Shown one piece after another: positions 9,358 to 18,228 of a stretch of 64,000 bases of DNA. Source of the DNA: Hyphomicrobiales bacterium. Its GTDB lineage: Bacteria; Pseudomonadota; Alphaproteobacteria; Rhizobiales; CAJQND01. Both the position numbers and the translations under genes were made by a program. The notes beneath the pieces were generated by a model. The model searched no databases. It saw only the letters and a program-made list of their open reading frames with translations, and was not told the origin of the DNA. The stretch covers positions 1-64,000 of the forward strand of contig JANQOW010000153.1 in assembly GCA_028285595.1 (NCBI GenBank). The letters are read 5' to 3'. The stretch's first letter is position 1. Each line of letters starts with the position of its first letter.

Positions 9358-9821
9358 GCTGCTTCGCCAAGCTCTACGGGAAGGATGTCTTTGATCTCGA
9401 TAAGGCTGAGCATGCCGTTCTCCGACGGCAATACCCCACGCACGAAGTTCTTCGCCAGATCAGAGGCAACGTCAGGCGTCGGTTGGATTTGGCTCTTGTT
9501 GACCGACAGAATATCGGAAACTGATTGCACCAGGAGGCCAACCAACTGGTCGTTGATCTGGGTCACGATAATGACATTGCGCGCGGACGGCTCGCTCGGC
9601 CCCATCTCAAGGCGCGCAGCAAGATCAACAATCGGCAACACAGCTCCCCGCAGATTGATCACACCGCGCACATAATGAGGTGAACGAGGCAAGACGGTTT
9701 CCTCCGTCCAACCCCGGATCTCACGCACGGATTGGATGTCAATGCCGAACTCTTGCGCACCCACCGAGAACGAAACTATCTCACAGATTTCATCGTCAGA
9801 TTTGTTGGCAGTCGTGTTCAT
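9354..9821 (-). CDS. cheW: Chemotaxis coupling protein CheW
   Basis: CheW links chemoreceptors to the kinase CheA in the receptor array. The whole 155-residue protein is one CheW domain, with FSVGAQEFGIDIQSVREI at the start, the core PHYVRGVINLRGAVLPIVDL, and VGLLVQSVSDIL. A single cheW is present in this window. It follows cheA by one base and overlaps cheR by four. Confidence 0.97.
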   Translation of the reverse strand: MNTTANKSDDEICEIVSFSVGAQEFGIDIQSVREIRGWTEETVLPRSPHYVRGVINLRGAVLPIVDLAARLEMGPSEPSARNVIIVTQINDQLVGLLVQSVSDILSVNKSQIQPTPDVASDLAKNFVRGVLPSENGMLSLIEIKDILPVELGEAA

Positions 9822-9822
9822 C

Positions 9823-12021
9823 TCAGGAAGCCTCGAGCATCATGGGTTGATCGGAATTTAGGGATGAACCGGGCACATGCTGGACCAATTCGCCGACGTC
9901 CAAAATCAGAGCGACCCGGCCATCGCCTAAGATCGTGGCAGCCGCGACTCCCGGGATGTGGCCATAGCTCACTTCCAGGCTCTTAATGACCACCTGCCTT
10001 TGGTCCTGAATGCTGTCGACCAGCAAAGCGTTCTGCTTACCCTCGTCAGTCTCAACCAAAATGATGACACCATCTGAAGGGTTGGTCCGCTCTTCGCCGA
10101 ACGCCAGCTTTTCCGATACTTCAATCAGGGGGACGAAACTGTCTCGCACAGCGACAACAGCAGCATCACAACCCATGTTATGAACATCGGAGTTCTTCGG
10201 CTTTAAGGTTTCGACGATCGCCGTCAATGGAACGACCAGAGTTTGGCCGCCAACCGTAACCACCATACCATCAAGCACAGCAAGGGTGAGCGGTAAGCTC
10301 ATAGTGAACGTTGACCCGTGGCCTGGGCGAGATGAGATTGAAATCCTCCCACCAAGCGCTTGGATCGAACGTTTGACAACATCCATTCCCACGCCACGCC
10401 CCGACAAGTTTGAAACTTCGGTGGCCGTCGAGAACCCAGGCAGAAAGATCAGGTTGTCGATCTCATTGTCACTCAGCTGCGCATCTGCGCCAATGAGACC
10501 TTTTTCAACAGCAATGCTCCGGACCTTGTCACGGTTTATGCCGGCGCCGTCATCTTTAATCTCGATGACAACGCGGCCCGATCGATGAGCCGCAGAAAGC
10601 TCAATCGTGCCTTCTTCCGACTTTTCGGCCTTGGACCGTTTCTCGGGCATCTCCAAACCATGGTCGACGGCGTTTCTGATCATATGCGTCAACGGATCAG
10701 CCAGCCGTTCAATGACCGTCTTATCGATTTCGGTGCTCTCACCCTCGGTCCTAAGACGCACAATCTTGCCCGTGGCGTCAGCGGCTTCGCGAACCACGCG
10801 CGACATGCGCTGCAGCAGCGTCTTAACCGGTTGAGCGCGGATCGCCATGACGCTGTCTTGTATTTCCCTCGTCAGTTGTTCAAGCTCATCGAGCCCCATC
10901 ATTACCGACGATGTTTCCGTTAGTCCGGCTTCCACGACGCGTTGAGACAACATGGCCTGGTTGACCACAAGCTCCCCGACAAGATTGATCAGCCTGTCGA
11001 CCCTTTCCAGGTCAACCCGAATTGTGGCCGGCGCAGCGTTTGCCGATTGTTTTGAAGGTTCGGCAACTTTTGCCGGAGCATCGCTGACTTGAGCCTGCAC
11101 CTTAGGCTCGTCCGCCATTTCGGCATCAGCGGCAACCTCCACTTCAATCTCGGCAGGGCTTGTAACAATTTCTTCCAGAACCGGGGGACTGAGATCGTCT
11201 TCAGACACCTCTTCCAGAGCGCCGGTGGCTTCACCCGATGCAATAGCCGTAATCTCAAGCTCGCACTGATCTTCTACGAAGTCGAACGGCTCGTGCAAAC
11301 TATCTTTGTTCTCTACGCCGCGTATCGTAATGGTCCAACCAAGATAAGAAGCGGTTGGATCGAAAGCGTCCAAAGTTGGAACGTTGGACGTGTCGCATTC
11401 GATCGTTGCCATCCCCATGCCGGAGAGTTCCCGAAGAATGAACAAAGGCTCGCTTGCAGATTGAAACAACTCACGAGTTGGCCGAAAGCGGACCGTGTAC
11501 TCGCCGGCAGCTTCATCATCTTCGGTCTCAAACATATCCAAAGAAATCGGGATCGGCTCAAAGCCAAACTCATCCGGGCCATCTTGGACAGGAACTTCGT
11601 CTTCCGCACTTTCCGCGCCACTTGGGGAGGTGTCACCATTGGAGTTGATAAACTGATCCAGCTCCGCCTTCATCGGCTGCCAGACACTCTCATCCGCCTC
11701 TGTGCCATCTCTTGCAGCATTGACAAGATCGCTCAAAACGTCCGCAGCGCGCAGAAGCACGCGGACCACATCCGCCGACGCCTCAAGCTCATCGCCCCGG
11801 ATCAGATCCAGCAGGGTCTCAAACACATGCGCAAATGAGACAAGTTGCTCAAGCTGAAATGCTCCAGCGCCACCTTTGATAGAATGCACGGCCCGGAACA
11901 CCGCATTCACTGTCTCCGAGTCGGCCTCACCCGCTTCCATTTCCAGCAACCCAGACTCAAGTTCCGCGAGCTGCTCTTCACACTCCACAAAGAATGTCTG
12001 CTTGATCTCCTCCATATCCAT
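9823..12021 (-). CDS. cheA: Chemotaxis histidine kinase CheA
   Basis: CheA autophosphorylates in response to receptor state and passes phosphate to CheY and CheB. Domains in order: P1 histidine phosphotransfer with His46 (AVHSIKGGAGAF), a P2-like response-regulator docking segment around residues 180-260, P3 dimerisation (RVDRLINLVGELVV), P4 ATPase (MIRNAVDHGLE, DDGAGI, GRGVGMDVV), and P5 CheW-like. At 732 residues it is somewhat longer than the enteric form because of acidic linkers around P2. The ATG follows a GGGGG-type Shine-Dalgarno and lies 15 bases after the cheY1 stop. Confidence 0.98.
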   Translation of the reverse strand: MDMEEIKQTFFVECEEQLAELESGLLEMEAGEADSETVNAVFRAVHSIKGGAGAFQLEQLVSFAHVFETLLDLIRGDELEASADVVRVLLRAADVLSDLVNAARDGTEADESVWQPMKAELDQFINSNGDTSPSGAESAEDEVPVQDGPDEFGFEPIPISLDMFETEDDEAAGEYTVRFRPTRELFQSASEPLFILRELSGMGMATIECDTSNVPTLDAFDPTASYLGWTITIRGVENKDSLHEPFDFVEDQCELEITAIASGEATGALEEVSEDDLSPPVLEEIVTSPAEIEVEVAADAEMADEPKVQAQVSDAPAKVAEPSKQSANAAPATIRVDLERVDRLINLVGELVVNQAMLSQRVVEAGLTETSSVMMGLDELEQLTREIQDSVMAIRAQPVKTLLQRMSRVVREAADATGKIVRLRTEGESTEIDKTVIERLADPLTHMIRNAVDHGLEMPEKRSKAEKSEEGTIELSAAHRSGRVVIEIKDDGAGINRDKVRSIAVEKGLIGADAQLSDNEIDNLIFLPGFSTATEVSNLSGRGVGMDVVKRSIQALGGRISISSRPGHGSTFTMSLPLTLAVLDGMVVTVGGQTLVVPLTAIVETLKPKNSDVHNMGCDAAVVAVRDSFVPLIEVSEKLAFGEERTNPSDGVIILVETDEGKQNALLVDSIQDQRQVVIKSLEVSYGHIPGVAAATILGDGRVALILDVGELVQHVPGSSLNSDQPMMLEAS

Positions 12022-12036
12022 GGCGTCACCCCCTCA

Positions 12037-12402
12037 TCAAGCTGCTACGCGGCGGATCGCAGTGATCAGCTTTTCGCTGTCAAACGGTTTGACAATCCAA
12101 CCGGTTGCTCCTGCGTCGCGCGCTCTTTGCTTCTTCTCCGGACTGAACTCCGTTGTCAGAACGAGGATCGGTACACTGCGCAAACGTTGGTCTTCGCGCA
12201 CGGCTTCCATGAAGCCGAAGCCATCCATACGGGGCATATTGATATCGGTGATGATGACATCAGGCGCTTCACCCTCAAGCACTTCGAGGCCATGAACACC
12301 GTCTTCGGCCTGCACCACGTCGTAGCCGGCGTCGCTCAATGCCATCTTCAGCATATCGCGCATGGCGCGCGAATCATCGACCGTCAAAATTGTCTTACTC
12401 AT
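12037..12402 (-). CDS. cheY1: CheY response regulator (CheY1 position, possible phosphate sink)
   Basis: A 121-residue single receiver domain. Acidic pocket Asp9-Asp10, phospho-acceptor Asp53 (IITDINMP), the conserved Thr in VLTTEF, Lys in WIVKPFD. The track opens earlier, but the ATG at 12402 has GGAGAAGAG just upstream and gives the canonical MSKTILTVDD start. By position directly ahead of cheA it matches CheY1 of Sinorhizobium meliloti, which acts as a phosphate sink; that role is inferred here. It overlaps the end of the preceding STAS gene by eight bases. Confidence 0.93.
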   Translation of the reverse strand: MSKTILTVDDSRAMRDMLKMALSDAGYDVVQAEDGVHGLEVLEGEAPDVIITDINMPRMDGFGFMEAVREDQRLRSVPILVLTTEFSPEKKQRARDAGATGWIVKPFDSEKLITAIRRVAA

Positions 12403-12697
12403 GCTCTTCTCCATCAAGACAGAGGACATCGGCATCAACACCCATCATGGACACCGCCGACACGAATTCATCTCCCGCACCGCTGACCGTGAAGGACTTC
12501 TGGTCCAATCGCCAAGTCTCGCTCGCGGACAAGAGTAACTGAAGGCCCTGCGCGCCAAGTCCGGATACGGCGCTTGCATCCAGTTCGAGATGCACCCCCC
12601 GCTTGCTCAGCAATTCGGTATGAAGAGCTTCCAAAGCGTTCAGATCCAAAACTTCTGGAAGCTTGATAACCTCAGCGGCCATAGTGCTTTCAGTCAT
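12395..12697 (-). CDS. cheS: STAS-domain chemotaxis protein (CheS position)
   Basis: A 100-residue protein consisting of one STAS domain: the alternating strand-helix pattern with LELDASAVSGLGAQGLQLLL is the core, and the Ser/Gly-rich turn is where STAS proteins are often phosphorylated. It lies between an MCP gene and cheY1, the place of CheS in Sinorhizobium meliloti, where CheS binds CheA and speeds CheY1 dephosphorylation. Function here is by analogy. I chose the ATG at 12697, two bases after the MCP stop, because GGGAGGAG precedes it; the track start lies inside the MCP gene. Confidence 0.85.
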   Translation of the reverse strand: MTESTMAAEVIKLPEVLDLNALEALHTELLSKRGVHLELDASAVSGLGAQGLQLLLSASETWRLDQKSFTVSGAGDEFVSAVSMMGVDADVLCLDGEEHE

Positions 12698-12699
12698 GT

Positions 12700-14700
12700 C
12701 TAAAACTCCTCCCAACCATCATCAGTTCCCGTTGCCAGTCTTGGTGGCGGGGGAGGAATCTCAGCCTTAGACGGCGACGGCTCCGCAGCTTGCAAAGGCA
12801 CCGCAGGCGGCTCCTGGAACACGTGCGGTGCGGCCTTCTCCAACTGAGCGCGCAAATCACCTTCTCCGCTCGCGCCCATCGTCCGGAACTGCCCAACAAG
12901 ACCCGCCAACTCGCTTCCTTGATCTGCCAAGGCCCGCGTTGCAGCCGTGGACTGTTCGACCATTGCTGCATTCTGCTGGGTAACCTGATCGAGCTGGGTA
13001 ACGGCCGAGTTGACCTCTTCCAACCCGACGGCCTGCTCTTTCGCACTGCTGGAAATCTGACCTATTGCCTGGTTGACCTTCTGAACACCTTGTTCAATGG
13101 ACTCCAATGCGGTTCCAGTGTTCTGCACCAAGCCCACACCATTAGTGACCTGCGCAGCCGAATTGGTGATCAGGTCCTTAATCTGTTTGGCAGCCGCAGC
13201 CGACCGTTGTGCCAGCGCCCTCACCTCAGAGGCCACAACCGCAAAGCCTCGGCCAGCATCACCGGCGCGCGCTGCTTCCACGCCAGCATTGAGCGCCAGC
13301 AGATTGGTCTGATAAGCAATCTCATCGATCACATTGGTAATGTCGCTGATCTCTTTAGAGGACTTTTCGATACCCCCCATCGCTTCGATAGCCGAGCGAA
13401 CAACGTCGCTCCCTTTTTCCGCTTGCCCTTGGGCTTCGGCGGAGATTTTTTGCGCCTCCTGGGCAGCTTGTGCTGACTTCTGGACCGCACCGGTTATCTG
13501 AGCCACCGCAGCAGCAGTTTGTTCAAGAGTCGCTGCCTGCGTCTCGGTACGCCGGGACATATCGTCGGAAGCTTGGGCGATTTCATCGGTACCGGTGCGC
13601 ATCCCGTCAACGCCAGACAAGACGTGATTGACCGTTGCCTCTAGCCGCTCGGCTGCCTGATTGAAGTCAGACTTAATCTTCGCGTAATCCCCGGCCAGGT
13701 CTTTCTTAATTCTGACCGTCAGATCACCTTCAGCAAGAGTACCGAGCGCGTCAGCAATCGCATCGATCGCCTCTTCTTGGGCCACTCGCATCGTGCCGGC
13801 TTCGGCCTCAAGCTGCTTGCGCTCCAACGCAGTGTCCTTGAACATCTGCAGAGCGGATGCCACTTGTCCAATTTCATCGTTACGATGTTTGGTGATCGTC
13901 GCGCTGAGATCGCCGGCCGTAAGCCTCTCCACTGCCTGAGTGACATCGGTCAGTGGCCGCGCAATGACTGTGTTCACCAACCAGTAGGTGGCTCCAAGAC
14001 CGAGCATGGTGGCGATCACAGAAATGATCGTCATCTGATAGATGGCGGCATCCTCGTGCTGCTTGGCCTTAGCAAGAGCCTTCACTGTGAATTTCTCCAC
14101 ATCAAACAAAAGAGCTTCCAGGCTTTTATCAAGCTGATCTTCCAATGTTTCGATCTGAGGGAGTTGACCTTGAGCCCCGGACACTTGACCGCTGGCGAGC
14201 AGTTTATGTATGCGCGCCGCAAACCGGTCATAGTCACTGTGACTTCGCGAGATTGTTCTAAGCTTTGCCAGCATGCCTTTAAAAAACTGACGTGTGACCG
14301 GGTCGGGCGCATTGATTTGCGCGTCAGAAACCAGACCGGTCACCTCTTTGATTTCCATCTCGACTTTCTTGGCAAGCTTCGTGAACTTCTTTGTCGCGTT
14401 TTCAAACTTTGGCCGCGCCATCGGTAAGGTCACCATCTCCTCGCCGAACCGCACAGATCGTTCGAAGCTGATGGCCTGCTCAAGTTGGTGAACTGTGGTC
14501 TTCGTGAGGGCTTCGGTAACCGGGAGATCAAAGTTCACCACGCTCCCGATCTCTTCGCCCACCTTGGTCATTTGCCAAATGGCGACGCCGGAAACGCCGA
14601 CGAGCAGCATGATGCAGAACATCACGGTCGCAGTGACTTTCGCTTTCACCGAAAGTGTGTTGTTTGCATCAGTGTTTTCAGAAGAAGTGGATTGAGTCAT
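12700..14700 (-). CDS. Methyl-accepting chemotaxis protein with CheR/CheB tether
   Basis: A transmembrane chemoreceptor. After a short cytoplasmic tail it has TM1 ([20 protein letters not shown]), a helical periplasmic sensor of about 170 residues, TM2 near residues 215-235, a HAMP segment ([20 protein letters not shown]), a second HAMP-like unit, and the signalling domain with the conserved tip [20 protein letters not shown]. It ends in DGWEEF, a C-terminal acidic-aromatic tail like the CheR-binding pentapeptide of enteric receptors. The ligand cannot be told. The ATG at 14700 gives 666 residues; an upstream ATG at 14742 is possible but has no ribosome site. Confidence 0.94.
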   Translation of the reverse strand: MTQSTSSENTDANNTLSVKAKVTATVMFCIMLLVGVSGVAIWQMTKVGEEIGSVVNFDLPVTEALTKTTVHQLEQAISFERSVRFGEEMVTLPMARPKFENATKKFTKLAKKVEMEIKEVTGLVSDAQINAPDPVTRQFFKGMLAKLRTISRSHSDYDRFAARIHKLLASGQVSGAQGQLPQIETLEDQLDKSLEALLFDVEKFTVKALAKAKQHEDAAIYQMTIISVIATMLGLGATYWLVNTVIARPLTDVTQAVERLTAGDLSATITKHRNDEIGQVASALQMFKDTALERKQLEAEAGTMRVAQEEAIDAIADALGTLAEGDLTVRIKKDLAGDYAKIKSDFNQAAERLEATVNHVLSGVDGMRTGTDEIAQASDDMSRRTETQAATLEQTAAAVAQITGAVQKSAQAAQEAQKISAEAQGQAEKGSDVVRSAIEAMGGIEKSSKEISDITNVIDEIAYQTNLLALNAGVEAARAGDAGRGFAVVASEVRALAQRSAAAAKQIKDLITNSAAQVTNGVGLVQNTGTALESIEQGVQKVNQAIGQISSSAKEQAVGLEEVNSAVTQLDQVTQQNAAMVEQSTAATRALADQGSELAGLVGQFRTMGASGEGDLRAQLEKAAPHVFQEPPAVPLQAAEPSPSKAEIPPPPPRLATGTDDGWEEF

Positions 14701-14837
14701 ATCTCGGCTTTTTTGTTTCTTCTCCGCGGAGGTGCGGACCATGAGTTAAGTGCCGGTGCAGCGTCCCTTCGGGGTACATAGCGGGCGTTGCGTCAGGCTG
14801 AATTGGAGTACTGCGTGCTAGCCTCAAGCCGGGCGGC

Positions 14838-17120
14838 TCAAAACTCTTCCCAGCCATCATCGGTACCGGTTGCCTGCACGCGAGCTGGAGAGTTGATGCT
14901 CGGCTTTGGAGGTGATGAATTGCTGTTGGCAGGAACCGCCAGTTCGTCTGAAGCCGCGAAGGCATGCGGAGCGGCCCTAACGAGCTCTTCACGTAGCGGG
15001 TCTGATTGATTTGTCTCACCTACATTGAAGCGGTCGACGATAACGGCCAATTCATCGCCTTGCGTCGCCAGTTCACGGCTGGCCGCTGTGGCCTCTTCAA
15101 CCATAGCGGCGTTCTGCTGTGTTACCTGATCGAGCTGACCGATGGCAGAATTGATCTCGTCCAGCCCCGTGGCCTGCTCCTGCGCTCGGCTGGTGATATC
15201 GTTTACAAGATCTACGACATTCGACACTTCGCCGACGATGAGCTCCAAAGCAGCGCCAGAGCGTTGAACCAAATCAACACCATGCTCGACCTGCTTCGCA
15301 GAATCTGAAATCAGAGACTTGATCTCCTTGGCAGCGGCAGCAGATCGCTGAGCCAATGCCCGCACTTCCGATGCAACCACGGCAAATCCTCGGCCTGCGT
15401 CTCCGGCCCGCGCGGCTTCCACCCCGGCATTGAGTGCGAGCAGGTTGGTTTGGTAAGCGATCTCATCGATCACTCCGATGATGTCACCCACCTCTTTGGA
15501 TGATTTCTCGATGCTGGTCATCGCGGCAATAGCCTGGCGTACAATCTCGCCGCCGTTGCCAGCCTCACCTCTGGCCTTTGTGACCAATTCCGTGGCCTGC
15601 CTCGCAGTGTCCGCGGTTTGCTTGACCGTCGATGTGATTTCATCGACAGCAGCAGCCGTTTGCTCCAAGGTCGCGGCCTGGTTCTCTGTACGGCGCGCCA
15701 TATCGTCAGAGGCTTGCGAGATCTCGCGCGTCCCTGACCGCATTCTCGACGTGCTTTCAGCGACCTGCGACACCGTCTGTTGAAGCTGTTTGGCGGTTTC
15801 GTTGAAATCTTCGCCCAGCTTTTGGAACTGTTCGGCCAACTGCTCTTCGACTCGTGTAGACAGTTCACCGTCCGCAAGATTGGCAAGCGCCGCGCCGATG
15901 ATGTTCATGGCTTGTAGCGTGTGCTCGGCAGACTGCCGTTGGCTCGCTTCCAGTTTTTTGTTTTCCTCTCCCTGGCGCTGGAACACTTGGAGGGCCTGGG
16001 CCATCGAGCCCAACTCGTCACTGCGTTCGGTCCCTTTGATCTCAACCGAGGCATCGCCCTGCGACAGTCTGCGCATGGCATCGGTCATTCCGCCTATGGG
16101 ACCCGTCACGGAGTTGATCACATAGTAGGCAAGACCTGCCGTGATCAGCAGAAGAACGGCGGTGATGACACCATTATCGCGGAAATCTGCCCAGGCCTTG
16201 TCTTCACCTATTGTGGCCAGCGTATTCAGTGAGGACGCCGTGTGATCTTCGATCTTTTTCATGAGATCGATTTTGTCGGTGATTGTCTTAAACCATTGGC
16301 CTGCGGTGATGCCATCCAAGTTTCCGGTCTCGCGGGAGTTAAGTGCGACAGCCCGCATTCGGGCGACGCTCTCGACCGCGCTACCCTGCAGAGTTTGCTC
16401 GAAGAACTTTACGTCTTTTTCGGTTGCTTGACGCTTGAAGCGCGAGAAGAACAGTTCCTGTCCTTCGATGAAGCGCACGATGTTGTTGTACACTTTCGGC
16501 TTAAACTCACCCGAGCCAAAACCGGCGGCGCCCATAGCGCGCTCACGCCCAGCACGCTCTTTGCCCTGCAGAAGATTTGCATACGCCGATATTTGTTTGC
16601 TCACCGCATCGTTGGTGCTCGAAAGCTGCAGTTCCTCAACCATCGACAGCAACGCCATTATCGTGTCGGTGTATGACTTGGCCATCTTTGGGACGGTGGT
16701 TGAAAACTGATCCACCTCGGAACGCAGATCTTCCAAGCCGTTGAGATGTTTACGGGCACGCTCCAGGGCTTGAACCAGACTGCCTGGATAGAAACTAAAA
16801 TCAAACGCATCGAGTTGCGTCTGCGTAGCCGCCAGTTGTTTGTTGGTGTCTTTGCGTTGGGCAGGGAGCTCTGCGGAGAAATTAGTCCCTCTTGACCCAA
16901 GAAAGCCTGCGGACCGCCCTCGCTCCTTTTGCAGTTCATGGGCCAGTCCACTGATATGTGGAGCAAGACTTGCCAGGCTGTGCACATGCTGCATTTCTGT
17001 TGCTGTTTCATACCGTTGATACATGGTCGATGCAGCAAACAGGAGAAGGCCGATAACAGGGACGGCCGTGGAAATCATGAGGCGAGCGGAAATTTTTAGG
17101 TTGTTGAACCAAGCGAACAT
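14838..17120 (-). CDS. Methyl-accepting chemotaxis protein with nitrate/nitrite-sensing-type (NIT) domain
   Basis: First gene of the che operon, 760 residues. TM1 (ISARLMISTAVPVIGLLLFAAS) is followed by a long helical periplasmic domain of the NIT type, recognised by ISGLAHELQKERGRSAGFLG, found in receptors that can sense nitrate or nitrite. TM2, a HAMP domain (GPIGGMTDAMRRLSQGDASV) and the signalling domain with [20 protein letters not shown] follow. The last residues are DGWEEF, the same tail as the neighbouring MCP. I start at the ATG at 17120, which has GGAG 12 bases upstream; the track begins 35 codons earlier without support. Actual ligand is unproven. Confidence 0.94.
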   Translation of the reverse strand: MFAWFNNLKISARLMISTAVPVIGLLLFAASTMYQRYETATEMQHVHSLASLAPHISGLAHELQKERGRSAGFLGSRGTNFSAELPAQRKDTNKQLAATQTQLDAFDFSFYPGSLVQALERARKHLNGLEDLRSEVDQFSTTVPKMAKSYTDTIMALLSMVEELQLSSTNDAVSKQISAYANLLQGKERAGRERAMGAAGFGSGEFKPKVYNNIVRFIEGQELFFSRFKRQATEKDVKFFEQTLQGSAVESVARMRAVALNSRETGNLDGITAGQWFKTITDKIDLMKKIEDHTASSLNTLATIGEDKAWADFRDNGVITAVLLLITAGLAYYVINSVTGPIGGMTDAMRRLSQGDASVEIKGTERSDELGSMAQALQVFQRQGEENKKLEASQRQSAEHTLQAMNIIGAALANLADGELSTRVEEQLAEQFQKLGEDFNETAKQLQQTVSQVAESTSRMRSGTREISQASDDMARRTENQAATLEQTAAAVDEITSTVKQTADTARQATELVTKARGEAGNGGEIVRQAIAAMTSIEKSSKEVGDIIGVIDEIAYQTNLLALNAGVEAARAGDAGRGFAVVASEVRALAQRSAAAAKEIKSLISDSAKQVEHGVDLVQRSGAALELIVGEVSNVVDLVNDITSRAQEQATGLDEINSAIGQLDQVTQQNAAMVEEATAASRELATQGDELAVIVDRFNVGETNQSDPLREELVRAAPHAFAASDELAVPANSNSSPPKPSINSPARVQATGTDDGWEEF

Positions 17121-17398
17121 GGCAGGCACTCCGGCGCAGATCGATCCCAGATGCACGAGAGAAGTCCTGCATTCGCGTCTACTGAGATCTTGCATCCATG
17201 TGTGAGAGGGAGTGCGCGCGCACACCCTTCAACATCTCATGGGAGATCCAGACCGGCCAAATAGAGGAGCAATCGTGATCAAGGACGTTGGGTAAATTCT
17301 GACCACACCTGTCGGGTTGATACCGACCCAGCAGCCTAGCGTCATGCTGTTCGCTTAGAGATCGAAGCCACTGCGCCCTCAGGTCTAGTGAATCATAT

Positions 17399-17413
17399 CT
17401 AACCAGAGGTTAA
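17399..17413. promoter_or_regulatory. CtrA-like site upstream of the che operon
   Basis: CTAA-CCAGAGG-TTAA differs by one base from the CtrA consensus TTAA-N7-TTAA. It also forms a short palindrome, TAACC-AGA-GGTTA. It lies about 280 bases upstream of the first che-operon MCP, within the 367-base gap between that gene and the CBS gene. I see no gene in the rest of the gap. Confidence 0.4.
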
Positions 17414-17487
17414 CATTGCGAGTTTGTTGTTTGACTTGAGAAGTCAACTCAAACTGACAGGCCAACTCGCCTCACATGCAGCTTGCG

Positions 17488-17871
17488 TTAGAGTCTGTAG
17501 CGATCGAAATCTCGAATGCTGAGCATGACTGAGAGCTCACTGTTCTCAACGACAGGTATATGGCGAATCTTGTTGGCGACGAGCACGTTGTAGACATCTT
17601 CAACCTGATCATCAGGGTCGCATGTGATGACCTTTGACGTCATGGCCGTCTCCACACAACTCCCGAAAAACTCATCGGCCCGCTCTGCAATGCACCTGAC
17701 GATATCACGTTCGGATATGACGCCAATCAACCCATAATCATCATCGACAACGGGAAGCGCTCCGATTTTGTTCTTGGTCAGAATCTGTGCGGCATCGAGC
17801 AAGCTCAAGCTTGCGTCGCAGCAATACGTATCTACCTGACCCAGTTCTGAAACCACTTCGCGTATTTGCAT
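17488..17871 (-). CDS. CBS-domain-pair protein
   Basis: A 127-residue protein made of two tandem CBS domains: IGALPVVDDDYGLIGVISERDIVR (first) and IRHIPVVENSELSVMLSIRDFDRYR (second). CBS pairs bind adenosyl compounds such as AMP, ATP or SAM and usually regulate a partner. The partner here is not known. It is read away from the PAS chemoreceptor and toward the che operon, with no obvious operon mate. I chose the ATG at 17871, which has GGGGAG nine bases upstream, instead of the track start five codons earlier. Confidence 0.9.
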   Translation of the reverse strand: MQIREVVSELGQVDTYCCDASLSLLDAAQILTKNKIGALPVVDDDYGLIGVISERDIVRCIAERADEFFGSCVETAMTSKVITCDPDDQVEDVYNVLVANKIRHIPVVENSELSVMLSIRDFDRYRL

Positions 17872-18033
17872 GGTTGATCTCCCCACTCAGTATGAGTGTG
17901 ACCCTTCGCGGACACTCAATAAACTTCGTGAGAGAGCACGACTATTCGATCTAGCTTGTCCGAAGCTGCACAGATTCGGGGGCAATATTGGGTGAAACGC
18001 CAACCCAGATCCCTTCCTATGGGTAAGCACTTA

Positions 18034-18052
18034 TTAAAGCTTCATGCTTTAA
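18034..18052. promoter_or_regulatory. Perfect inverted repeat in the CBS / PAS-receptor divergent promoter
   Basis: TTAAAGC-TTCAT-GCTTTAA is a perfect 7-bp inverted repeat with a 5-base spacer. It lies between the divergent CBS gene (start 17871) and the PAS receptor (start 18229), in a 357-base gap without a supported gene. It could be an operator or a small hairpin; the regulator is not known. Confidence 0.35.
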
Positions 18053-18228
18053 AGCAGAAGTGAACGGAAAAACCAGCGCAGCCCCGTTTCTTATCCTGCC
18101 ATGATGGCTGGGCCTCCCCAAAGTGAGGCCAATGCGCATGAATTCCACACAGAACAGGCAAAAATGCCGATGGCCCGCTGTCGACTCCTATGGGCGGCCG
18201 GCCGAGTGGCTTATTCTTGGAGGAAAAC

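Noticed and set aside
11089-11838. 249-residue plus-strand ORF opposite cheA
   Set aside because: Antisense of a certain gene; composition typical of a shadow frame.
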